6,584 nucleotides of DNA, taken from Deltaproteobacteria bacterium RIFCSPLOWO2_02_FULL_57_26 (GTDB taxonomy: Bacteria > Desulfobacterota > Binatia > UBA9968). The stretch lies in the NCBI GenBank assembly GCA_001798455.1, contig MGSI01000107.1, positions 1-6,584 of the forward strand, given 5' to 3'. The notes below the pieces were generated by a model that saw only the letters and a list, made by a program, of their open reading frames with translations, was not told the DNA's origin and did not search any database. The position numbers and the translations under genes are program-made. This document shows, piece by piece, positions 1 through 4,699 of the stretch (position 1 is the first letter of the stretch; every line of letters begins with the position of its first letter).

Positions 1-183
1 ATGGAAAACGAACCTCCAGGTAAAAATCACCCCTTATTTCAACTCAACAACGCAATCTTCACGCCCCATCTGGGCGCAGTTACCAGGGAAGCCTCAAAAC
101 GGGCTGAGTGGGGTGCCGCCGAAGAGGTCGTTCGGGTCCTTGAGGGGAAGAGTCCTAAAAATCCCGCGGTCCAGTTAAAGTAG
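1..183 (+). CDS. D-2-hydroxyacid dehydrogenase, C-terminal fragment (5' end outside window)
   Basis: This is the last 60 codons of an NAD-dependent D-isomer-specific 2-hydroxyacid dehydrogenase, the family that includes phosphoglycerate dehydrogenase (SerA) and glyoxylate/hydroxypyruvate reductases. Visible family features are the E-x-E-P-P turn near the start, then N-H-P-L-F, then T-P-H-L-G-A with the conserved catalytic-domain histidine, followed by a helix rich in Ala/Glu and the closing G-x-x-P-x-N-P. The ATG at position 1 is most likely an internal methionine, because the motif it opens normally lies about 250 residues into the protein. The ORF ends at TAG 181-183. The substrate cannot be told from the C-terminus alone, and a link to the downstream binding protein is unproven. 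Confidence 0.85.
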   Translation: MENEPPGKNHPLFQLNNAIFTPHLGAVTREASKRAEWGAAEEVVRVLEGKSPKNPAVQLK

Positions 184-197
184 CCGTCCTCAGACGG
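184..197 (+). terminator. Weak hairpin after the dehydrogenase
   Basis: CCGTC (184-188) and GACGG (193-197) form a perfect 5-bp stem with a CTCA loop directly after the dehydrogenase stop codon. No T-tract follows, so at best this is a weak terminator or an mRNA 3'-end stabiliser. Confidence 0.25.
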
Positions 198-305
198 GCC
201 TTCGCGTTGACATCACGGCGCCTGATCGGATCACAGGGGTCCTTTGTTGTTTGTTGAGCGAAATTGAGGTGGATTCTAACAGATGGAGAGGGTCCTTGTG
301 GGTTC

Positions 306-1289
306 ATGACCTGCTTCAAGTTTCAATTTCTGATCGTCATCTCTTGTGCGCTGCTCCTTCTGGGTCAGCGGGCGCCCGCGCAGGAAATGAGGCGCATCTA
401 CTACGGAACCACGGCCTCGCCTTCCCATCTCCCGGTATGGGTCGCAAAAGATGCCGGATTCTTCGCCCGACACGGTCTAAACGTCGAGCCGGTGCAGATT
501 CGGGGCGGCTCGTTGATCACCTTGGCGATCATAACCGGGGATCTGCCTTTTTCCGGCGTGGGTGCGGAGTCGGTCGTGGCTGCGCGCGTGGCCGGAGGCG
601 ACGTGGTTTTACTCGCCTGTCCCGTTGACGCGGACCCCGTTTACTTGATCACGCGCCCTGAAATCAAATCCCCCCTGGAACTTAAGGGCCAAGCAAGCGC
701 CGTAACGCGCTACGGATCGACCACACATTTCTATCTACGGGCGGCGCTAAAACATGTCGGGCTCGACCCGGAACGAGATCTAACCGTCATGCAGTTGGGG
801 GCCGGCCCGGAAATAGTCGCGGCGCTGGAAGTCGGACGCATCCAGGCCGCGGCTCTCACGACTCGCTACGCGATTCCCTTTTTGCAGCGGGGCTGGCCTG
901 TGCTCGTCGACCTCAGCAAAACGGATCTGGTCTATCCTTCTTCGTGCGTCACTAGCAGCCGCGCGTTTATTAGAGCGGAGCCAAAGACAACTGAGGATTT
1001 CCTCAGGGCCTATGTCGCGGGTATTCACTTGATCAGAAAAGATCAAAACTTCGCTGAGAAATCCTTTTCCAAATGGCTGCGGGAAAAAGATCCTGCGATC
1101 GTCAAAAGGTCGGTTGCAGCCTACGCGGGCCTATTCAAGCCGGCTCCCGTTGTGCCGGATAAGGGGATCGAAAATGTAGTGAGAGACTTGCTGAGGAGGC
1201 GCCCCGAGTTCAAAGAATATCTCGGCTGGCCGGAGCCGTTCCGTGAAAACGGACCGCTGGAAAGAGCTTTGCGAGACACGACGAAATAA
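306..1289 (+). CDS. ABC transporter substrate-binding protein, NitT/TauT (NMT1/THI5-like) family
   Basis: A 327-residue periplasmic solute-binding protein of the SsuA/TauA/NMT1-like superfamily, which delivers small organic or inorganic ligands to an ABC importer. Residues 1-25 form a signal peptide: short polar start, hydrophobic core about residues 8-20, and an A-P-A cleavage site before Gln26. The mature part opens with the family pattern I-Y-Y-G-T (31-35), H-L-P-V-W-V-A-K-D-A-G-F-F (41-53), a GLNVEPV strand and a G-G-S-L..I..G-D-L-P-F segment (67-82). ATG 306 is preferred over an in-frame TTG at 264, because the TTG would put 14 polar residues before the signal peptide. The Shine-Dalgarno sequence is weak (GGAGAG about 16 nt upstream). 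No ATPase or permease gene is adjacent, so the transporter partner and ligand are unknown. A V-I-S-C sequence at 11-14 resembles a lipobox but lies inside the hydrophobic core. Confidence 0.85.
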   Translation: MTCFKFQFLIVISCALLLLGQRAPAQEMRRIYYGTTASPSHLPVWVAKDAGFFARHGLNVEPVQIRGGSLITLAIITGDLPFSGVGAESVVAARVAGGDVVLLACPVDADPVYLITRPEIKSPLELKGQASAVTRYGSTTHFYLRAALKHVGLDPERDLTVMQLGAGPEIVAALEVGRIQAAALTTRYAIPFLQRGWPVLVDLSKTDLVYPSSCVTSSRAFIRAEPKTTEDFLRAYVAGIHLIRKDQNFAEKSFSKWLREKDPAIVKRSVAAYAGLFKPAPVVPDKGIENVVRDLLRRRPEFKEYLGWPEPFRENGPLERALRDTTK

Positions 1290-1292
1290 TTC

Positions 1293-1321
1293 TTGACGGA
1301 ATTCTGTACGTTATATATACT
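1293..1321 (+). promoter_or_regulatory. Sigma70-type promoter of the toxin-antitoxin operon
   Basis: TTGACG (1293-1298) and TATACT (1316-1321) are separated by exactly 17 bp, each matching the consensus at 5 of 6 positions. Transcription would begin near 1328, giving a leader of roughly 14 nt before the antitoxin ATG. The AT-rich GTAC..TATATA stretch across the spacer and -10 box is where a Phd/YefM antitoxin would be expected to bind for autoregulation, but no clean inverted repeat is visible. Confidence 0.75.
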
Positions 1322-1341
1322 GCACGCCAGGAGAAGAGTTT

Positions 1342-1623
1342 ATGTCTATTTCGTCCAAGGATATCGTTCCTCTTACGCGGGCCAGGGCCAAGCTTGCGGA
1401 GCTCTGCGAAGAGATCAAGAAGGAGCACACGGAGAAAATTCTCACCAAAAACGGGGAAAGCTACGCCGCCCTCATTGACGCGGAGCGACTCGATTACTAC
1501 CACCGACTGGAACGGGAACATATCCACCTCACGCTCCTCGATGAAGCCACCCGCGGGGTCGAGGACGTGAACGCGGGGAGGGTTCTAACGGCAGCCAAAC
1601 TCAAGGCCCGGCATGGCCGGTAG
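1342..1623 (+). CDS. Type II antitoxin, Phd/YefM family
   Basis: A 93-residue antitoxin. Residues about 1-50 form the Phd/YefM DNA-binding and dimerisation fold: a short start with I-V-P-L-T-R-A-R-A-K-L-A-E-L (8-21), then K-N-G-E-S-Y-A-A-L-I-D-A (36-47), the strand-turn-strand typical of the family. The charged C-terminal part (51-93, D-Y-Y-H-R-L-E-R onward, ending in K-L-K-A-R) would wrap and neutralise the toxin. The start has a good ribosome site (AGGAGAAG, 1329-1336, 5 nt before ATG) and a near-consensus promoter just upstream. Its stop overlaps the start of the toxin gene by 11 nt, so the two are probably translationally coupled. Members of this family usually repress their own promoter, with the toxin as co-repressor. 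Confidence 0.9.
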   Translation: MSISSKDIVPLTRARAKLAELCEEIKKEHTEKILTKNGESYAALIDAERLDYYHRLEREHIHLTLLDEATRGVEDVNAGRVLTAAKLKARHGR

Positions 1624-1984
1624 GATCAGGCCACTTTTTACCGAGAATTTTGCCGTCAATTTAGACTCCATCCGCTTGTTCTTGGAACCCGAGGGTCAAG
1701 CTGCCTTTCGGCGGCTTTTGGGTCGCCTCTTCGACGACATCGTTCCCACTCTGTGCCGTTTTCCGCAATCGGGTCGTGCGGTGGCGGCTCGTGCTGTTCG
1801 TTCTCTAGAAGCTCAGGTATTGGTGAACCGTCTTAATGCCGCGCTTCGCAAAGGAGATGATCTCCGGGAGTTTGTTGTGGATGACTACGTCATCCTCTAT
1901 CTGGTCAGGCGCAACCGGCTCTACTTTCTGGCCGTCAAGCATCACCGACAACTGTCGTTTGATCTTCGGAGATTTTGGCCGTAA
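1613..1984 (+). CDS. Type II toxin, RelE/ParE family
   Basis: A 123-residue toxin of the RelE/ParE fold, paired with the antitoxin whose 3' end it overlaps by 11 nt in a different frame. The C-terminal half carries the recognisable signature: R-E-F-V-V-D-D-Y-V-I-L-Y-L-V (85-98), a turn, then L-Y-F-L-A-V-K-H-H-R-Q (103-113), the two strands and basic residues typical of ParE-like proteins. A P-x-x-G-R motif (51-55) ends the second helix. It is longer than the usual 90-100 residues, with extra sequence around residues 56-82 between the helical hairpin and the sheet. Whether it cleaves mRNA like RelE or poisons gyrase like ParE cannot be decided by inspection. It has no good Shine-Dalgarno sequence, consistent with translational coupling to the antitoxin. 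Confidence 0.85.
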   Translation: MAGRIRPLFTENFAVNLDSIRLFLEPEGQAAFRRLLGRLFDDIVPTLCRFPQSGRAVAARAVRSLEAQVLVNRLNAALRKGDDLREFVVDDYVILYLVRRNRLYFLAVKHHRQLSFDLRRFWP

Positions 1985-2112
1985 GCCGCCCCGATACTTC
2001 CGATCCCAGCGCACGGTCACGAGCACGACGACAATCACGGTATTTATCCTTTTCATCCCTCATCCTTTCCCCTGCTGCCTCGGGCCTGTGTGTCGACCTA
2101 TTGTCCTTTACC

Positions 2113-3012
2113 TTATTTCAACCACCCGGCCTCTCTATAGGCACGGAGTGCGCCGGGATGGAGGGTGACGCCGCCCATTTCGAAGGCGGCAGCGCCTTTG
2201 GAGCGCAGCGGCTCGAAAAGATCCTTGAGACCTTTGAATAGGGGATTCAACTTCGGCAGTGTGTCGAGATTGTCGATGACCGTCTTAGCCATGTCATAAA
2301 CGACCTGTTCCTCAACTTTTTCGTGTGTCACTATGACGTTGACGACGGCGATTTGCGGCACATCTTCTACGGCTCCTCGGAATGCTCCTTTCTCTATTGA
2401 GATCTTCCGGTAGAACGAGACCTCCGACAGGATCTTCTCAACCTGGCCCGCGGCGTAGGGAATAACACGGACGTCAGCCCGTTTGCTCAGATCGGTCATC
2501 ACACGATTGGGGATCGGGGGCTGGAACTGCGCGTCTACATCGCCGGCGATTAAAGCGTCCGCTCCTTCGGAGAAACCAAGGTAAACCGGTGTGATGGCGT
2601 TGAATGGGATGGCGAGGACGTTAAACATCGTATGAACGTGCTGCACCATGCCGCTCCCAAAGGTGCCCACGGCCACGCGCCTGCCTCTCAGGTCACTCAC
2701 GGTTTTTATCGGCGATTTGGCAAGGGTGACAAAAAAAATCGGACCGGCGTTGGCTGGCGAGACCATGCGCAGCGCGATTCTACGGGTAAACGGCGCCGTC
2801 CCACTCTTGGCCCGCTCGATCCAGTTGGAGGCCATGAAGCCGAATTCGATCTCGCCTCGGTCGAGGCGATTGGCGTTATCGATGCTCGCCAGAGTCGTCT
2901 CAACGACGCACTTCCCTTTGCCTGGGAGGGTCCGGAGGAAAAGCTCGGCGATCGCCAGCGCTTGGGAATGAAAGGTGCCGCCGGCCTCAGAGGTGCCGAT
3001 TCTTAATAGCAT
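2113..3012 (-). CDS. TAXI-family TRAP solute-binding protein without signal peptide
   Basis: A 299-residue protein of the TAXI (TRAP-associated extracytoplasmic immunogenic) solute-binding family. It opens directly with the mature-domain pattern: L-R-I-G-T-S-E-A-G-G-T-F (3-14), then A-I-A-E-L (20-24), followed by E-F-G-F-M (56-60), the domain-crossing L-R-G-R-R-V-A-V-G-T-F-G-S-G (108-121), a G-D-V-D-A-Q-F segment (157-163) and L-H-P-G-A near the C-terminus. Family members normally have an N-terminal signal peptide or lipid anchor. None is present here, and the frame upstream of ATG 3012 closes within 10 codons at TAG 3042-3040 without a start codon or hydrophobic stretch. No Shine-Dalgarno sequence is seen, but a promoter lies so close that the mRNA would be leaderless. 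No TRAP permease gene (DctQM type) is in the window. It may be an orphan receptor, a cytoplasmic binding protein, or a gene that lost its export signal. Confidence 0.8.
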   Translation of the reverse strand: MLLRIGTSEAGGTFHSQALAIAELFLRTLPGKGKCVVETTLASIDNANRLDRGEIEFGFMASNWIERAKSGTAPFTRRIALRMVSPANAGPIFFVTLAKSPIKTVSDLRGRRVAVGTFGSGMVQHVHTMFNVLAIPFNAITPVYLGFSEGADALIAGDVDAQFQPPIPNRVMTDLSKRADVRVIPYAAGQVEKILSEVSFYRKISIEKGAFRGAVEDVPQIAVVNVIVTHEKVEEQVVYDMAKTVIDNLDTLPKLNPLFKGLKDLFEPLRSKGAAAFEMGGVTLHPGALRAYREAGWLK

Positions 3013-3019
3013 AGATGAA

Positions 3020-3048
3020 CTTATACGGCAGGACGGCGTCTATGACAA
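3020..3048 (-). promoter_or_regulatory. Promoter of the TAXI gene, leaderless arrangement
   Basis: On the minus strand TTGTCA (3048-3043) and TATAAG (3025-3020) are 17 bp apart, each 5 of 6 to sigma70 consensus. Only 7 nt separate the -10 box from ATG 3012, so the predicted transcription start falls at or next to the A of the start codon. This matches the absence of a ribosome-binding site. Confidence 0.6.
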
Positions 3049-3101
3049 GACGAATTTCGGAGGTCACGAGGACCAGGGTCGGGCGTGCCCGCTGTAGCCC
3101 C

Positions 3102-3128
3102 TTGACGCCAGGCGCGCTACCATACTAT
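3102..3128 (+). promoter_or_regulatory. Possible promoter facing the broken ORF at 3178
   Basis: TTGACG (3102-3107) and TACTAT (3123-3128) face rightward with a 15-bp spacer, which is shorter than optimal. About 50 nt downstream lies an ATG with a GGAGG ribosome site (3169-3173). The short spacer keeps confidence low. Confidence 0.3.
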
Positions 3129-3140
3129 GTAACCGCTTGT

Positions 3141-3305
3141 TTAGTAGAGCCCACCACTTTCGGAACACGGAGGCGCTATGAAAAGACTAATCTTTACCCT
3201 TTGACTCTTTTGCTGTGGCCTGCTGGTTTGCGCTTGGGAAGGCCACGCGGCCACAAGGGTCGAAAGGAAAAAGAGAACCAGGATCAGCCTTGATTTCATC
3301 CGCAT
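3141..3305 (-). CDS. Small signal-peptide ORF or 5' remnant of a secreted-protein gene
   Basis: A 54-residue ORF whose first ATG (3305) lies 1 nt after the TAA of the DsbA/FrnE-like gene; a second ATG follows at 3299. The N-terminus is a convincing signal peptide: M-R-M-K-S-R, hydrophobic core L-I-L-V-L-F-F-L-S-T-L-V-A-A, and an S-Q-A cleavage site. Only about 30 residues of polar sequence follow before the stop at 3143-3141, with no domain I recognise. GGAAGG sits about 12 nt upstream inside the preceding gene, so translation could be coupled to it. It may be a small secreted peptide, the truncated start of a larger secreted protein, or chance. An antiparallel ORF at 3178 also encodes a signal-like segment, so at most one is likely to be genuine. 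Confidence 0.35.
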   Translation of the reverse strand: MRMKSRLILVLFFLSTLVAAWPSQAQTSRPQQKSQRVKISLFIAPPCSESGGLY

Positions 3306-3306
3306 T
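3178..3306 (+). pseudogene. Broken 5' end of a secreted-protein gene (in-frame TGA at codon 9)
   Basis: ATG 3178 has a good ribosome site (GGAGG, 3169-3173, 4 nt spacing) and starts M-K-R-L-I-F-T-L. It then meets TGA at 3202-3204. The same frame continues as L-F-C-C-G-L-L-V-C-A-W followed by G-H-A-A, so ignoring the TGA gives a textbook signal peptide. After that the sequence turns highly basic and runs into the antisense of the DsbA/FrnE-like gene, without a recognisable mature protein. I read it as the decayed 5' end of a lost gene. Selenocysteine insertion makes no sense inside a signal peptide. Confidence 0.35.
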
Positions 3307-3912
3307 TTACTGCGAGGCCTTCCGGACGAGTTTTTCCAGTTCCTCATAGGGGTGGGCGCCGATCAGCATGTAGCGGCCCGCCAGGAACGTAGGAACGGCG
3401 GAAACCTGTAATGCATCGCATCTTTTCCAGTCCGCATCCACAGCCTCCTTGTAGCTTCGGCTGACAAGCGCTTCCACGGCCTCATCCGGGGGCAGGCCGA
3501 TCTTCCGCGCAATCTCAACTAGGATATCGGGCTGGCCGATGTTTTTCGTCTCAACGAAATAAGCGCGGAAAATGAGATCGTGGATTTCGTCCCCCTTGCC
3601 CTTGCTCTCGGCCCATTTCGCCAGCTCCTGCGCCAGACGGCTGTTGTAAGACATAGTCCGTTCGCTGGCGTAGGGCAGGCCTTCTTCCTCCATGAGGGCT
3701 TTCATGCGCAGGTTCCTGGCGGCCAGGTCACGTGCCGGGTACCTGTTCGTAAGGCTTCTTCCCTCCTCCGGCGTTTCCGGGTGGAGAGGAAAGTGGGTAA
3801 ATTTGATTTTCAGACCGTGGTTGCCCTTCAGTTTCTCAATACGCCCGGTACTGAGATAGCACCAGGGTCAGACGTAGTCGGAAAAAACCTCAAGAGTCAT
3901 CGGCTCCGGCAT
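3307..3912 (-). CDS. Selenocysteine-containing DsbA/FrnE-like thiol-disulfide oxidoreductase (TGA-encoded Sec15)
   Basis: A 201-residue thioredoxin-fold protein of the DsbA/FrnE group (related to 2-hydroxychromene-2-carboxylate isomerase), read through one in-frame TGA at 3870-3868. The first strand L-E-V-F-S-D-Y-V (7-14) leads to U15-P-W-C18-Y, exactly where relatives have C-P-W-C. Next come the family segment F-P-L-H-P-E-T-P-E-E-G (41-51), the inserted helical domain (about 70-160), the cis-proline loop V-P-T-F (173-176) and the closing G-A-H-P-Y-E-E-L. Length is near the family norm of about 200-230. The 187 codons after the TGA are uninterrupted. ATG 3912 is supported by GGAGGA 5 nt upstream; the internal ATG at 3705 would drop the whole active site. 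A hairpin 11 nt after the TGA fits a bacterial SECIS element. Selenocysteine replaces the nucleophilic cysteine, as in known Sec-DsbA-like proteins. There is no signal peptide, so a cytoplasmic redox role is expected. The alternative is a TGC-to-TGA mutation or sequencing error. Confidence 0.85.
3834..3870 (-). promoter_or_regulatory. Candidate bacterial SECIS element with UGA(Sec) codon
   Basis: After the UGA (3870-3868) come 11 nt, then UCUCAGUAC (3856-3848) pairs with GUAUUGAGA (3842-3834) over 9 bp, including one G-U wobble, enclosing the 5-nt loop CGGGC (3847-3843). The loop begins 20 nt after the UGA and its second base is G. This agrees with the published bacterial SECIS pattern: an apical loop roughly 16-37 nt from the UGA and a conserved G in the first two loop positions, recognised by SelB. 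The hairpin lies within codons 19-27. An alternative fold, CCC/GGG plus GGUGCU/AGUACC with a bulged U and AUCUC loop, would compete with it. Confidence 0.75.
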
Positions 3913-3948
3913 CGTGGTCCTCCGTTTTTAGTCTTCAGCTTGGCCCCG

Positions 3949-3978
3949 ATTCTACTTTTAACTATCACTCGAAGTCAA
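3949..3978 (-). promoter_or_regulatory. Promoter of the selenoprotein gene
   Basis: On the minus strand TTGACT (3978-3973) and TAGAAT (3954-3949) are 18 bp apart, each 5 of 6 to sigma70 consensus. The expected start near 3942 gives a leader of about 30 nt that contains the GGAGGA ribosome site (3923-3918). It lies just beyond the terminator hairpin, so the gene appears to be its own transcription unit. Confidence 0.6.
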
Positions 3979-3986
3979 AGCGTTAA

Positions 3987-4001
3987 GCTCCCTCGGGGAG
4001 C
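3987..4001 (-). terminator. Rho-independent-like terminator after the acetyltransferase operon
   Basis: On the minus strand GCTCCC (4001-3996), loop CGA and GGGAGC (3992-3987) form a perfect 6-bp GC-rich stem, followed by TTAACGCTTT. The T-tract is imperfect. It sits between the acetyltransferase stop at 4115 and the selenoprotein promoter, the right place for ending the upstream operon. Confidence 0.5.
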
Positions 4002-4114
4002 GCGCTCTTCGCTGCGGCCGATGGGTTCGTGCCATGATTCGCACCGTTCGTAATCGGACGTCCGCAGCGTCGCTCGCGCTCCCCTCGGTCGCGGAAAGGG
4101 ACGGCCACGGCCTG

Positions 4115-4669
4115 TTAGCGCACCTTCGAATACACGAAGCAGTCCCGGGGTTCGGGGGAGAGGTTGGGGAAAACCTGCCAGCGGCGAAGCAGGCCTTCCT
4201 TTAGCATGCCGATCTTTTCGAGCACGCGAGCCGAAGCGACGTTTTCCGTGTCGCAGACTGCCCAGACCCGAAAGGTCCCGTTGAAGAGCAGAGCCCAGTT
4301 GACGATAGCCTGGAGGGCCTCGGTCGTATAGCCGCGATTCCAGTATTTGCGCCCGAGCGCGTAGCCCAACTCGGCGGCGTGGCCCTGCATGCGGCAGCTG
4401 ACCATCCCGATGACTCGATTCGCCCCTTTCTGCGTTATGCCCCAGCAAAACTCTTGGCCGAGATCCCATCGTGACAGGGCAAACTTAAGGAAGGACACGG
4501 CAGCTCTGGGGTCGCTGTGGGGCTGCCACAGGAGGTAGCGGGTGACTTCCGCATCCGCGGCGTACTCTTCGAGAATCGAGGTTGCGTCTTTCAGTTGCGG
4601 GCGACGGAGCACCAGCCTGGCAGTGGCAAATATTTCGGGAACGTCAGCCAGAAATTTTTCCCAGCTCAA
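4115..4669 (-). CDS. GNAT-family N-acetyltransferase, RimJ/RimL-like
   Basis: A 184-residue acetyltransferase of the Acetyltransf_3 (RimJ/RimL-like) group, which moves an acetyl group from acetyl-CoA to an amine such as a protein N-terminus or small molecule. Visible landmarks are A-R-L-V-L-R (17-22), where the domain begins, the central strand E-L-G-Y-A-L (100-105), the CoA pyrophosphate loop [12 protein letters not shown] (107-118), and motif [18 protein letters not shown] (139-155). The only plausible start is TTG 4669. No ATG lies in frame between the preceding gene's stop and the domain, and the Shine-Dalgarno candidate (AAAGAGG) is about 15 nt away. It follows the carboxyltransferase gene by 30 nt, and the linker is open in the same frame. 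The substrate is unknown. Confidence 0.85.
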
Positions 4670-4699
4670 GTATGGGCGCTCAAGCCTCTTTCCGGTATC

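Noticed and set aside
207..235. TTGACA at 207-212 as a promoter for the ABC binding protein
   Set aside because: The -35 box is perfect, but no acceptable -10 box lies 16-18 bp downstream.
339..347. V-I-S-C lipobox in the ABC binding protein
   Set aside because: The Cys at residue 14 is in the middle of the hydrophobic core, and a normal A-P-A cleavage site follows at residues 23-25.
1805..2056. Minus-strand ORF with a short hydrophobic N-terminus
   Set aside because: It is mostly antisense to the toxin gene, has no family resemblance, and the hydrophobic stretch is short.
1985..2112. Intergenic stretch between the converging toxin and TAXI genes as a bidirectional terminator
   Set aside because: No stem-loop with a T-tract was found on either strand.
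3013..3140. Hidden signal peptide for the TAXI protein in another frame upstream (frameshift)
   Set aside because: The other two minus-strand frames were read through this stretch; neither has a start codon followed by a charged n-region, hydrophobic core and cleavage site.
3202..3204. TGA at codon 9 of the plus-strand ORF as a second selenocysteine codon
   Set aside because: It lies in the hydrophobic core of a signal peptide, no redox motif surrounds it, and the downstream sequence is not a recognisable protein.
3015..3293. Plus-strand ORF of 92 codons upstream of the TAXI gene
   Set aside because: It has no ribosome site, no recognisable domain and a low-complexity basic composition, and it crosses two promoter candidates.
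3307..3705. A 132-residue ORF starting at ATG 3705
   Set aside because: It is the C-terminal two thirds of the selenoprotein. Homology continues upstream in the same frame to 3912, and this start would remove the active site.
3844..3867. CCC-bulge-GGUGCU/AGUACC-GGG hairpin as the SECIS
   Set aside because: It starts immediately after the UGA and its loop AUCUC has no G, so it fits the SECIS pattern less well than the neighbouring hairpin with loop CGGGC.
3975..4469. Minus-strand ORF of 164 codons
   Set aside because: It overlaps the acetyltransferase in another frame, is extremely Arg/Gly rich and has no domain pattern; it is a GC-frame shadow.
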